DNA of 64,000 nt, from the NCBI GenBank assembly GCA_944990035.1, contig CALYLX010000111.1:1054001-1118000 (forward strand), given 5' to 3'. Below the pieces are notes generated by a model, which was given only the letters and a program-made list of their open reading frames with translations, made no database searches and was not told the origin of the DNA. This document shows positions 33,708 through 45,400 of this stretch, one piece after another; the stretch's first letter is position 1, and every line of letters starts with the position of its first letter. Both the position numbers and the translations under genes were made by a program. Origin of the DNA: Clitopilus passeckerianus (Eukaryota > Basidiomycota > Agaricomycetes > Agaricales > Entolomataceae).

Positions 33708-35634
33708 TTACTTGTCAACCTCCATCTGCTGAGTATCTCCTTTCCCCCGAACCTCAGGCGTAGACCTGCGCTCCCAAACCTGACATTGACTCAGATCCGG
33801 TGTAGAGTTTGCAGAATTATTGTTCTCACCTGCAAGACGGTTTCTCCCAAGAAAATCATCTCCTTCCGGGTCTCTTCAACGATCAGGTCCTGAATCATGA
33901 ACCATTTATCGTTTTCAGGGCCTGCTCCTGGTGACTTCAAATGCACTTTCCACGCGGTGTTTTCTTTGTCCCTGGTCGTACCGGCCACCGATTCATGAGT
34001 CACGTTTGCAACTAAGTCATATAACGTTGACTGATTGGTAGTGGATGCATCAACATCTATACGCTGCCTGTGAGTGGAGTCCGTTGGCAGCAATGACCAT
34101 TGAATGGAACGTACAATCCTTGAAGTCCAGGCCCCGAAGGGGAAAATTGACAATCGTCGGGTTTTTTTCCTCCACAAACGCGTTTTTGGTGAAGCGTTTA
34201 TAGTGTAATATGATATACGGAGGTAGACGTTGACATTTAAAGCGCCTTAGTTGTCCCAAGGATTCCTACAGTGCCTGGTCAGCTCCAAGTCGTTCTGCAT
34301 TTGACATTCCCCACCTGTGTTGTTCTCCCGTCGTACTTTGCCAAGATAGATTGAATCGTGACTTGCGGGATGATGTTCTTCTCCACAGCATCTTGGAATA
34401 GAGGGGGCGGTGGAAGGTCGACAGCCAAAAACAGGAATGGCGATACAGTTGCCTTGATGTCTGGGGGAATGCGTCAACTGTACTGACCGATTTGAACGAC
34501 GAAAATAGATACCTCGATCGATGTCAAATCGCGGCTTTTCATTCTCTCCCACATCAGGTCGTACGAGAACTTGTTGATTCTCCACTCGTAATTCGCCCTG
34601 AAACGTGGAGAATATGATACCTTGGCTTGTTTAGCCCCTGAATAAATCGGGATAATGATACTTGGTTACTTACTGGAATTCTTCTTCTTAGTTCCTCCGA
34701 GATCCCTATGTAGCCGATTGAGCAGCCAGCCTAGAAATTCGATGGGATCCCCCTGCTGTTCAAGCCGGAATTTGCCTTGGCTCGCTCGATTGACCTCTTG
34801 CAGAAATTCGTGCGGACTGACTTGACTCTTGAACAATCGGGGATTCCAGAGCTTTTTTGCCAAGCCTGCAAAACGTCGAAGAAGTTCGGGTTCTTTCCCC
34901 CGGTATTCCGATAGCAGGAGATGATCTCGCAAAGGAGATACATGGAGAAGGGTATGAATGATGACATTCATGTGATCATTCCGCTTGATGTTGTTCAGAC
35001 CTACAAAGCCGGGGAGGTAGGACTTGTTCGAGAGGTCATACGATAGTTTCCGAGATTGTGATGAAGAGAGCGCGGCAACAGCTGCCCGAGAAAATTTGGG
35101 CGCCAATACGAAGGAGATATCATCTAGCGATGGGTCGGAAACAGGGTATCCATCGGGAAGGACATAGACCTTTCCTAGATTTAGCACGAGTACGGTATGG
35201 AAGTGAGAGACCGGACCTTTGTAGTTTCAAGGTTAATGAAAACATGATGATCTTCATGAATTGAGTGGGCATACGCGTATGACTTCCGGCCTCGTCCCTG
35301 GAAGTATTTCCCGCAAACAAGGCATCCATATGTGTTGATATTAGATAGGGAGACAGAGCAAACTTTTTCAAAGTCGAAATCAAGTGCCGCTCGATTGATC
35401 TAACTATGCATTCAATGCAGGATCAGGTAGGCAGCGAGGGGAGAGTTTACTTACCGTGTCCAGATACAAATCGGAGGCTTTGACTTCTTCAGGTTGCTGG
35501 GTAAGGTCGTCCTCGTTGTCTAATTCACTGTCTGCTCCTGCCTGCTCCTCGTCACCACTAGTCTTTGCCCGCTTCAATGGCCGTTCCTCAGCTATATCAT
35601 CTTCTGGGGTACTCGACGCGTGCTTGGATTGCAT
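33708..35634 (-). CDS. SAD1: SAD1/USP39, tri-snRNP pseudo-deubiquitinase
   Basis: Splicing factor of the U4/U6.U5 tri-snRNP with a zinc-finger UBP and a USP fold. ATG at 35634. The N-terminus has a nuclear-type basic/acidic stretch (RPLKRAKTSGDEEQAG) and then DLYLDTV. The UBP zinc-finger exon is short and spliced, with YGCLVCGKYFQGRG-like cysteines near 35.3 kb. Downstream reads TTKVYVLPDGYP and YLPGFVGLNNIKRNDHMNV, where the catalytic Cys box of active USPs is instead N-x-(R/A)-N-D, as in all Sad1/USP39. Then GDPIEFLGWLLNRLHRDLGG and LRRFKCQRLPPYIILHYKRF. A final intron joins MIFLGETVLQ to VWERRSTPEVRGKGD, with a stop at 33708-33710. About 490 residues. It shares a 119-nt divergent promoter with RSM22. 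Confidence 0.93.
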
Positions 35635-35753
35635 GGTTAATTCGTAGCCGCTGAGTGGACGCCTCTCAAGGTTGTTCGCTTATGTAACCCCACCTCAGCT
35701 CTTCGTACAGTCACTGTCGGCTAGCGACTTTTCTCGTCCTGAACGCATCTTGA
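35635..35753. promoter_or_regulatory. Bidirectional promoter SAD1 / RSM22
   Basis: Only 119 nt separate the start codons of two divergent genes, so both must use this segment. No obvious TATA box. Confidence 0.6.
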
Positions 35754-37955
35754 ATGTTTGTCTCTCGTTCTGGAAGTCGACTTGCTGGCATTTACTGCAG
35801 GAAAACCTACCCCCGAACTCTTTCAAAGGCTTTGAGCGGTCAAACAAATCCCCCTCTAAACCTTGACCCGACTTTGCAATCGTTCCTCAGTCATGAGGAC
35901 ATTACGCTTCATGGAAAAAAGAGTGAGGGTCGGAGTGTGAAGCACTTGGAAGTCCTCTCACACGATAATACGCCTGATAGAGAGGCAATTGTGGAGGTGC
36001 AGGAGGCCGAACAAGTACAGTCCTCGGAACGCAAATCCCCTGCTGCACTCTTTGGGAGTCATCATATCGGTGCTGTCATTCTCCCCAACCAACTTCAGAA
36101 TGCTATCAACTTGATGATAACTGGTACGTTGTGTTTTACTGTATGCCATCATAAGAAGCGCTGAGAGAGTTCATGTCTAGAATCGGACCGGCCCCAACTT
36201 CATCAGGATGCCAAAAGGCTATTCCAACAGGAAAGCAAAGACGGCACCGCAGGCGAGGATTGGAGCTCAAAATACGATACCTCGTACCGTTCTAGGTCCC
36301 AAGCGGCGCGTTTTTCTGAACGTGATGCAAGTGCATTTGCCTCTGTAGCACTTCCAGCCCACTATTCAGCCATTCTTGGTGTCTTCGATCATCTAAAGCG
36401 GAGGTTGGAGCGGGAATGGAAGGTTTCAAGAATTATCGACTGGGGTGCAGGAACCGGTAGCGGGTTATGGTATGTTCTGCGCCAATTTGCAAGTTCTCTC
36501 CCCTGATTCACCCCTTAGGGCATCGCTGCATGCATTTCAACGGCATACCGAGGACATATCTCCAGACGGTATACCTGGAAAGGAAGTAGTCAATTCTACG
36601 ATTACTTCATATCTGGGTATCGATAAAAGAGACGGCTTAGTCGCAATAGGGAAGCGTCTTTTGCGTGGTACATTTCCATCCAGACTTATGGCAGGAAATT
36701 GCTAACAGAATCTCAGGTGTCGAGTTAGGCAAAGTCAGGCCTTCATGGCAGAAAAAATGGCACGAGGAGGACGCGATTCCCGTTGAAGACGGGCAGGACG
36801 TCCTCGCATTATCCGCCTTTGCTTTAAGCTCCTTACCGACAGACCTGGCACGAAAACAGCTTGTCAAAGAGATGTGGCAGAGTGGTGCACAGACCATAGT
36901 AAGAGGCCGTAAATTCTTATAGCGATTTGGCTGGTAATAATCATTGGCAGGTTCTCATTGATCACAGCACACCCCAAGGCTTCGAGAACATTGCAGGAGC
37001 AAGGCAACTTCTCCTGGGTCTTGGGGCGAAGGAGGCACAAAATAACTCGGAAGCGGGCAACCTGTCTGGATGCCATGTCGTTGCACCTGTGGGCTCTCAC
37101 TTCTTAACCGACGAAAAGTACTGATTAAAAAGTAGTGTCCCCATGACAAAGCCTGCCCTTTGGTGCATAACGGCAGTTCAGGACTCGTTTGCGGTTTTTC
37201 GCAAAGAATGCAACGGCCTGCTTTTGTCCGGAAGACAAAACATTCAAAGATTGGTCATGAAGACGTCGGCTACTCATACGTTGTCATACGGCGCGGCCCT
37301 CGACCCATAGCACTAGAGACAAACGTCGGTCGGATAGGAGAGGTTGGCCGTAGAGAGCTGCACAAGGAAGCCATGGCCAATGTTCAGGTGAAAGAGCTTC
37401 TCCTCCAAACCGAGTTCGAGGAAGCTCCTGGTCGCGAGACTGTCGAGGACGGCGAATCATCTCCAGGCCCTTTGGAACAGGTCTCCGAACAACTGGCGGA
37501 GAACCTAAGGTTGGAAGCGTTTGACTGGCCTCGACTGGTCTTCCCTCCTATGAAGAAAAGTGGGCATGTTATTCTCGACAGCTGTACCACGGAAGGTATG
37601 TCACTCACAGCGTACACGTCGACCTATAAGTCTGAATCCTTCAACAGGCAAGATCATGCGCCTTATTGTTCCCAAATCCCAAGGCAAACAGGAGTACTAT
37701 GATGCGCGTAAAGCAAGCTGGGGCGACATGTTCCCCCATCCACCCAAAAATACCCCCGTTGAGCGACTCGTCTCACAGAATAAAAACGGTTCAACCTCTG
37801 TCAAGGGAGGTGGTGATATCGGGAAGCGAGGGAACGAAGATAAGAACAACAAAGAGAGGACGACATATGAAGGTATCAGCAGGCAACTTAGGGATCAGAA
37901 GAGGAAGCAGAGGAGGGACAGGATCGATGTGAAAAATGTGAAGGTAGATTGGTGA
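35754..37955 (+). CDS. RSM22: RSM22/METTL17, mitochondrial small-subunit assembly methyltransferase-like protein
   Basis: The ATG at 35754 gives an Arg-rich presequence (MFVSRSGSRLAGIYCRKTYP). An exon with ERDASAFASVALPAHYSAIL and the SAM-fold glycine loop IIDWGAGTGSGLW follows; an intron near 36,475 splits the Trp codon. Later WPRLVFPPMKKSGHVILD and the basic tail occur. An intron at about 37,100-37,147 joins VVAP to CPHDKACPLVHNGSSGLVC, supplying the CxHxxxCx(n)C iron-sulphur ligands characteristic of Rsm22/METTL17. Stop at 37953-37955. The family binds the assembling mitoribosome small subunit. Members usually keep the SAM fold and 4Fe-4S cluster, and methyltransferase activity is uncertain. 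Next to it lie two more mitoribosome genes. Confidence 0.92.
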
Positions 37956-38103
37956 GGCTAGGTGTTATTCTGAATCTTATCTTGTCATATCTATTGCTTT
38001 CGCCACTTTACCAACTTGCATACAGCACACCCACTACTCACACGACACCCCCCGTAGTCGCATTATAATAAGACCTGTATTAGTATTATGTAGATAAACC
38101 AGA

Positions 38104-39201
38104 CTAATAATCGAGTATCTGAATCCCTGGTCCATGTCTAGAGCTAAGCATGACTCGCTTGATAGTTGTCACAGGCTTAGAACTACCACTCTTTGAAGCG
38201 CGGCTATCAGTGACCTCCTTCGTATTTCCAGTGACCCTCTTCACGGAAGTCATGAAAGTGCGAATATTCTTCAACATATCCTCGACGGGGAAATCCATCT
38301 AGAAAATTTCAGTTCCACTTGACTGATTCAGAAGGCTTAAAAAATTGCACGGACCATCGCTATTGGCATATGAATATTTCCCTTTTTATCTGCTCTCCAT
38401 TCACTGGTACCCTTAATCTTCTGGATGTAACCAGCAATGTCATCGGTGACTGTGCCGCGACGCGCTGAAGGCATCAAACCAAGGGGACCAAGAAAGCGTC
38501 CCAGCCTGGGTGTGATAGCTTTAATGAGATCTGGGGTACAGAGGATGGTTGTCGCATTATAGCGTTTATTGATAACCTGCAAGTTCTGTCAGACTGATGT
38601 TATTGTGTACAATGCTAGTGAACTTACACCATCAATCATCTCCGGGCCACCGACGAAATGAGCTCCTGCCCTCTTCGCTTCATCTGCTGCTCTGCCTTCA
38701 GCAAAAACCAGAATCTTGTCCTCCGACATTGCTTTTGCCTCTCGAGGAAGGTTCATACGCCCTTTGGGTACCGCAACACCATTGCCGAGCTCTGTCTTAA
38801 CATAGAGGTTCATCATGGACTGAGGATGAGCAACCTCAACAGCCTGTTCCATAACATTAGGGTCGCGTATCCGTACAGTATTGGCATAGACGTACGCGTA
38901 AAACCGCTATAGCACTTTCGAGAGTGAGGAACTGTGACTTGTCGATAGCCTTTTCGGCAAGGGCAGCTTTTCGCCTGGATTTGGCTGCTGCGGCCTTCTT
39001 GCTAGGTATACGAATTTTGTTCACTGGTTTATGGCGAGTTTTTGAACCAAGTGCGATTGCCGTTGAGGAGAACGGCTGCCGGAAGGCCGACTAGAGAGTT
39101 TCAGCACAAGAGACGTGGCACTTGGGGTACCTCTTTGTACTCACCTGCCTCAAGAAGAATGGCTGCCGACATTGTCGACACAGGGAGAGAAGACTGGCCA
39201 T
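38104..39201 (-). CDS. MRPL1: Mitochondrial ribosomal protein uL1m
   Basis: ATG at 39201, giving the presequence MASLLSLCRQCRQPFFLRQ. A GTGAGT intron then leads to SAFRQPFSSTAIALGSKTRH and the basic KIRIPSKKAAAAKSRRKAA. The next exon has LTLESAIAVLR, and a perfect GTACGT donor and GAACAG acceptor join it to AVEVAHPQSMMNLYVKTELG. The uL1 core follows: GVAVPKGRMNLPREAKAM, AHFVGGPEMIDG, LIKAITPRLGRFLGPLGLMP and GTVTDDIAGYIQKIKGTSEW. The end is GPGIQILDY with a stop at 38104-38106. About 290 residues. Convergent with RSM22 (148 nt) and divergent from mL40 (141 nt). Confidence 0.92.
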
Positions 39202-39342
39202 TTGAATACGGTCAACGTCAGAAGCAGCGGAAGACTTGAAAGTCACTTTGGGAAATTTCGGGCAATTACACGAATTACGTAATAATAATTTGCTGAAAAT
39301 TCCTGCCAACACCATCACTCTCCCAGTCCCCGCGCAAGACCA
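39202..39342. promoter_or_regulatory. Bidirectional promoter uL1m / mL40
   Basis: 141 nt between the start codons of two large-subunit mitoribosomal genes. It contains an AT-rich core (ACGTAATAATAATTTGCTG near 39278-39296). Co-expression from a shared promoter is inferred. Confidence 0.6.
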
Positions 39343-39909
39343 ATGGCTTCACAAATTCTAGCCACCAGCCGGGCAACTCTACGTCCTTCAAGACAAGCAG
39401 CCATTCTGGCACGCGGATATGCAGGGAAGCCAGAGCAAACCAGCGACCCCAAGAAGGACATCATCCGGAAAGCACTCTATCCAGCAAACATCCGGAGTCG
39501 GGCTTCGCCAACTGGCACCTGGCGTCAAGACGTCGCGAAGGCATTACAGCATGCCATACCCTCCGTGCAGGCGCATGAAACCATTGAACGTGCGTGGATG
39601 CTGCACCAACGTCACCTGAGGAAGAGGAGGGAGGAGGAGCTGAAGAGGAAGTTTGATGCAATGAAGACCGCCATGGACGAGTTGCATCGAGTCGACAGCA
39701 GACTTTGGATGGAGGCTAATAAGCCAGAAGACCCCAGGGCCAGGACAGACGCGGAACGGGAGCTTGCTAAGACCTTGAGGACCACAGAAGTCAGGACCTT
39801 GGAAGCAAGAATACGCGGTCTTTTCCCTCGCGAGCTGAGGATACCGACCGATACGCCTTCGCGAGAGGGTTGGAACTATGAGTTCAAACCATTCCCTCGA
39901 CCTCTCTAA
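39343..39909 (+). CDS. MRPL40: Mitochondrial ribosomal protein mL40
   Basis: Intronless, 188 residues. MASQILATSRATLRPSRQAA is a mitochondrial presequence ending near ILARGYAGK. The mL40 (yeast Mrpl28, human MRPL40) signature is the long charged helix ERAWMLHQRHLRKRREEELK, with KFDAMKTAMDELHRVD and the conserved end REGWNYEFKPFPRPL. Lack of introns is unusual among its neighbours but common for short ribosomal genes. Convergent with CSN2 (154 nt). Confidence 0.9.
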   Translation: MASQILATSRATLRPSRQAAILARGYAGKPEQTSDPKKDIIRKALYPANIRSRASPTGTWRQDVAKALQHAIPSVQAHETIERAWMLHQRHLRKRREEELKRKFDAMKTAMDELHRVDSRLWMEANKPEDPRARTDAERELAKTLRTTEVRTLEARIRGLFPRELRIPTDTPSREGWNYEFKPFPRPL

Positions 39910-40063
39910 TATTGTAGGTCTTATCAACCGCTATTGCGCCTTGAGACTGACCCGCGTGACAGTACTCCCTCATTTAATGTGGTCCACAGTATCTAATGCT
40001 TAACACGTTTGCATGTCGCATAGAGTCATCCTATAATACATTTGGTGTCCACCAGAAGCTACC

Positions 40064-41974
40064 CTACATCCACACATCTCTAGAGAAAGTCTCAGGACCC
40101 ATCATAGGCTCCATTCCCCGTCCTGGTTGCGCGGTCTTTGCAATGACTGAACTATGAACACCCTCCAAAGCCTCCGTCCACTTGCTGAGAGCCGTGTACC
40201 GCTTCTTCTCCAAGCTTTGTCTGTAGCAATGGTGAGCTTCCGGTATGTATATGGTGTGGAGTCCACGTACTTCCTGTCGAGCTCGAGTCTCATTCCAACC
40301 TGGTCTATTCGTCCTTCAACCTTGCCTTCAAGAATCAGACCAATGAGGAGTTCCTCGACCTCTTCAACGTCGACGTTTAGTTGCTGTGATTGACGCCCGT
40401 CAGTATATATTATGGATTACGATGAACATAACCTCCCTAACCTTGCTCAAGAATGACAGCTCCAGCCTTGTGTAAGGTTTGATCAAGTCGATCAGATACT
40501 GTGTCCTCAGACTCTTCAGCAGCTCTCCGATGTAAGAGCGTATGAAGCCATCGTCCATAATGGTTGATCGGTTGTCCTTGAGGATCTTTTCAGCCGAATG
40601 GACCTCTCGCCGCTGGTAGGCATCGACTAGATCAGTCATAGCCTTGATCTGGGGATCGTTCTTGTATGGCTTGGTTTCCTGGGAGTCGAAGGGGTTGACT
40701 TCGCTTCCCATGAGCATATTAGCCAATACAAGGTATTTGAGGACTTGGATCCGTTGGGTTGAACCAGCTTCATCGTAGTTCCTGAATGACTCGAAGAAGT
40801 CTTCACTAGCTCTGTTCCATTGACCTGGTGAATGTTGGTGAGTCCCGATGCATCAAGTTGGTAAACGCAAGGGTACGTACGTTCACCCATCCACATCTTC
40901 CCACCGCATTCCTTGATCACACCCATGATTCGAGGATGAGGAATAGCAGAACGAATGCTATTTGTGGCATTGTAGATTTCCTGCATATAGCCCGTCAGTA
41001 ATCTCGCAATCATGGCCACGGTTGCAACGGACCTTGAGTTTCTTGAAATTACGCATTTCGTTGTGCATCTGGATTTCAAGGGCGTAGATCTCAAGTAGTT
41101 GAGTGCCTTTTTGTGATTGATCATCGCCCTCGCCGGCGGCTCCTGTTGCGTTGTGTAGATCCCGAATGAGCTGAGGGTTGTTAAGTACGAGTGCAGTTCT
41201 TCGAATAAACATCCATACTTTTGACAGACGGGTAAACTCTTTCCTATCTAGCCACAGCTTTGCCAGCTTCAGATTGGTTTTGACAGATAGTCGCTTTAGA
41301 GTCCTTGGTTTAGTAGGAGACACCCACACGACTATATAAGAATACGAACGTCGTTCTTGGCTTCCTGCAAAGCTTTGAGGGTTGCCTGATAGAATTTCTC
41401 TAGCACATCAACATCAGCTGTAGCGCCTTTGCTACCGCCCACGTAGTCAAGGATGCCATTGATAGTTTTCTCAGAGTAGTTCCTTGTCACTGCCGATTTC
41501 GTGTAGGTCAAGAGCTGTGTGTATGTCTTGAGAGCATCGTTTGGCCGCCTGAGCACGAGATAAAGTAGTTTTGTTGACTGCTTCAACGCTTTGAAACCCC
41601 TGCAGTGAGGGTCAGCCTTGTATGACGCTTACGCATAGCCAAATTCTCACCAGTCCCCTTGCTCCTCTTCTTGATCAACAATTGCCTTGAACTCCTTGAG
41701 GGCCTCCTCTGGATCGTCCTCCTTCTTCGCTGCATCATCGGTTTAGTGACCGCCGAGAATCATCCAAGAAGCCACGAACACTTGGCTTTATAGTATAGAT
41801 TTTCTACGTCTGCGCTCCCTGACTCCTCTGCCTCATCATTATCTGAATAGTCAAAACCGTAGTCCTAGATAATGCAATCCAAGGGCTGTTATTCCTGAAT
41901 TGCGGCACGATATCTCGAAACACCGTACCTCATCGTCACTTCCTTGCATATAATCGGCATCATCATCATCCATG
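40064..41974 (-). CDS. CSN2: COP9 signalosome subunit 2
   Basis: PCI-domain scaffold of the COP9 signalosome, which removes NEDD8 from cullins in the nucleus. ATG at 41974 gives the acidic start [18 protein letters not shown]-like repeats follow ([52 protein letters not shown]), then [20 protein letters not shown] after a GTATGG intron, [40 protein letters not shown] and [20 protein letters not shown]. The PCI winged helix reads [40 protein letters not shown] and [13 protein letters not shown]. The last intron joins DRK to [14 protein letters not shown] and the end ETFSRDVWM, stop at 40064-40066. About 490 residues, the normal CSN2 length. Divergent from FAB1. Confidence 0.95.
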
Positions 41975-42446
41975 ATAAGTTCAGTAAGAGTCTAAGGGGT
42001 CGCAAGGAGATCGAATGGAGCCAAAAGCAGCTCGTGCTTTGGACTTGACACTGAGAACTCTGATCAATGGCGCGTCCTCAGGTGCATGTTCAATCAGGCT
42101 TCGCTAAACACGAACAAATATGTAGCGCGTCAATCGAACTGTCTCCGAATCTAAATCCCAATGGCTTCCAAGGATAGCCCAGTCTCATAAGCATCCATAC
42201 TCCTCGTTGAAGAAAAGCTCGTTCGGTTTAGGTTGGAGAATTCCCTGGCCGTGTCACGGAACTGCAAGATTATTCGAGATGAGGCATAAATTCCCACGGT
42301 CGTTGGAGGTTGCTGAGGTCATCTGGCATGCTCCTGGCCCGCAGAACCGAACTGTGATTTCATTTCTTCGAGAATGCTGGACAGCATCTGAAGACCTGGT
42401 GTTACGACTCTACACAACCAGCGGCGTTAACTAGGTATTTGCACCC
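41975..42446. promoter_or_regulatory. Divergent promoter region CSN2 / FAB1
   Basis: 472 nt between the two start codons. No open frame of note and no clear TATA box. Confidence 0.5.
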
Positions 42447-45400
42447 ATGGCCAGCGTAGATTCAGCCTCTATTACCTCTCCAGTAATTGGATCCCAAACC
42501 GGCGCAAGTTCAAGATCACGAAGTAGTACGAAAGCTAATGACGATGTAATGAGCCTCACCTCCTTCAACCCCTTCTCGGAGGAAGATGAGAACGAACAAT
42601 CTTCCTATACCCTTGTAACTTCGCTATTCTCCCGCGTGAAGAACTCATTTACGACCCCATTATCATCCAATGCAACGACCTCGACCAATAACACAAACCC
42701 TTCACCCAACCTCGATGGAGCGCAAGGTCCCTCGGATAATAGACGCCCCTCATATGCGGTGCAGACCAACTCTCATACCTCTTCAAACTTCTCCTCCTCC
42801 AAGAACTCAAATGTCGAACGTCCTTTCGCCATTAGGGCACCAGCTGCAGCTGCGGCACCACCTTTGGTATCGCTCACACCAGCCCAATCTGAGCTCCCAA
42901 CCTATAGCACCGAATACGATCGGTCTCCCTCTCGTGGTGCATTCTACTCTCCTGTCTTTGAAACAGGAGATGGAATCCCTGGAGGAACGTCAATCCCAGG
43001 TTTTCCTATTCAAGATGATGCTCGAAGCATCAAGACCGCCACAAGCCTCCAAAGGACGGGATCCGTCTCCAAAGTAATGCGAAGGTTACGTGGAGAAGGT
43101 GAATGATCTTCCTTTCTGATGGAGAGATTTTAATTCTCAAAGCTGTTCTACAGGCCTCTCCCGAGACTACTGGATGGACGATGCAACATGTAAAGAATGC
43201 TACGATTGCAAGAGTGTCTTCACTACATGGAGACGCAAACATCACTGCAGAATATGTGGACAAATCTTCTGTTCTCGATGTGCTTCAAACATCATTAAAG
43301 GTTCGCGGTTTGGACATGATGGTATGGTCCGCGTCTGCAACCTTTGCCTCGAGAAGCTTGCCAAGGTTGATGAAGATGACGACGATGACAGACGTTCGAT
43401 CAGTTCTTCAGTCACATCTTTCCCCGCACACCAACATGGCCTGCAACGGCCCGGTCTTCATCAGTCACCTTTCGCAGCCTCGCAATTGTTTGGCAGCACG
43501 GACGAGCCCTTCAACCTTTACTCCATTGCAGAGACAAAGCAGCCTCTAAATCCGTATCCTTCACGCCCGGTGACACCTCTCCTAGCAGAGAGAGATGATG
43601 GAATGTGGGAACAAGAGAATCCGGCCCCCTTCCGTAGACCCCTGTCTGACGAAGAGCCTGGAACTATACCCACCCCCTTTCAGAATGATGAATCGTCCCC
43701 CGCAGCTCCAGGTGTCAACACTCCTGGCGAATCCACGCCTTCGGGAACAGGCACAGACGGCCTCACAAGTTCTATCCAGTTTCCTATCAAATCACCGGAA
43801 CTCACCATAGACACCCCTGGGTTACATGACAGGCTTAGGACTCGGCTGGACTCCTTTGAGATCGATCCTAGTACACCGTTCATTCGAAGTCGGGTTCACA
43901 GTCGAATGGACAGCCTATTCACGGGAGAACCAGGATGGAGGACAAGGAGAGAAAGCACGGCGTACGTTTAATCGTATCTCCGGTCGAAATACAGTCCTGA
44001 CATTTCGCAAAACAGATACGCTCAAGAGCTTAACTTAACTTCAATGCTTCACCTCAAGGTTATGCTGCGCCAGATGCTGACCAGCGAGCAGATATCCAAC
44101 GCCAAGGAATGGGAAGAGGTGTTACTAAAGCTTGCTCTCCGAATCGCTCGCGAGCTCACGTTCACATCTCTCCCTCACCGCCAAGGTGAAGACATGGATG
44201 TTCGCAAATACGTCAAGATCAAGAAAATTCCTGGTGGTACCCCATCCGATTCGGAATACGTTGAAGGAGCGGTCATCACCAAAAACGTCGCCCACAAACA
44301 AATGCAGCGCTCTGTTCGAAACCCCCGAATTATGCTTGTCACCTTCCCTTTGGAGTTCCATCGTGTCGAGGGCCAATACATGCACTTTGGACAGATTGTC
44401 CGCCAGGAAAAGGAGTACCTCGGCAATTTGGCATCCCGAATTGCGGCTCTCCGGCCTCATGTCGTCTTAGTGGAGCAATCTGTTTCCCGGTTGGCGCTAG
44501 ACGCCCTTGCCCAAAGCAAGATAGCAGTTGCTCGATCGGTCAAGCCATCGGCCATTCAGACAATAGCCCGGATGACACAGGGTGATGTCTTCTCCTCGAT
44601 GGACAAGTTGGCGCTTGAGCCACATCTAGGCCACTGTGCGCAATTCCGCATTCGCACCTATGACCATCCGTTGATCCCTGGACGTCGGAAAACATATATG
44701 CGGTTTGAAGGGTGTAGCAGGGACATGGGATGTACCATCATCTTGAGGGGTGCAAGTATTGACACCCTCAGGAGATTGAAGAAAGTCACCAGGTTCCTGA
44801 CCTTCATAGTGAGGAATCTGAAACTGGAGACCCATCTATGGAAAGACTCTGTCATTACACTTCCTCCGTTCAATCCGGATGCGGTCCCGTTACCTGCGAA
44901 TGGGCGTTCCTCTCCCCCACCATCTGCGGTATCTGTGTTCTCGCCGACGTCTCTGTCGACATCCCGATTGTTTCTTTCAAGCAAGCATCATACACAGCAT
45001 GGATCCACTGCCACTATCACGGAGCTCGATTCAGACAACGAGGAACCACAGGATGACAGCGCAAAGCAGTTACAACTATCCCGGAAAATTGACGAGTCCT
45101 TGGAGGCATACATGCGTACATTCATTTCTGTCTCAGCTACGCTTCGATTTCCCCCTCCTTATCCAATTCGTCGGATGAAGGAGTTAGACAATGATCTCAT
45201 TAAAGCCAAGCAAGAGTGGGAAGACGAGGTTATACGGCGGGAAGAAGGGGAGCAACGTGCGCGGTCACTCCACACGCAGGAATCCACCATAACAGCCACG
45301 ACACCCGGCGAAGTTCCCCGACTAGTACCCCCAATGGTCGTCGAGGACTCCAACGACCTAAGCGCTCAGATCGAAGCATTACCATCCCTCATTCTACCAG

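Noticed and set aside
34731..35187. Possibility that the SAD1 gene is an inactivated USP because it lacks the catalytic Cys box
   Set aside because: Loss of the catalytic residues is normal for the Sad1/USP39 family, so it is not a sign of decay.
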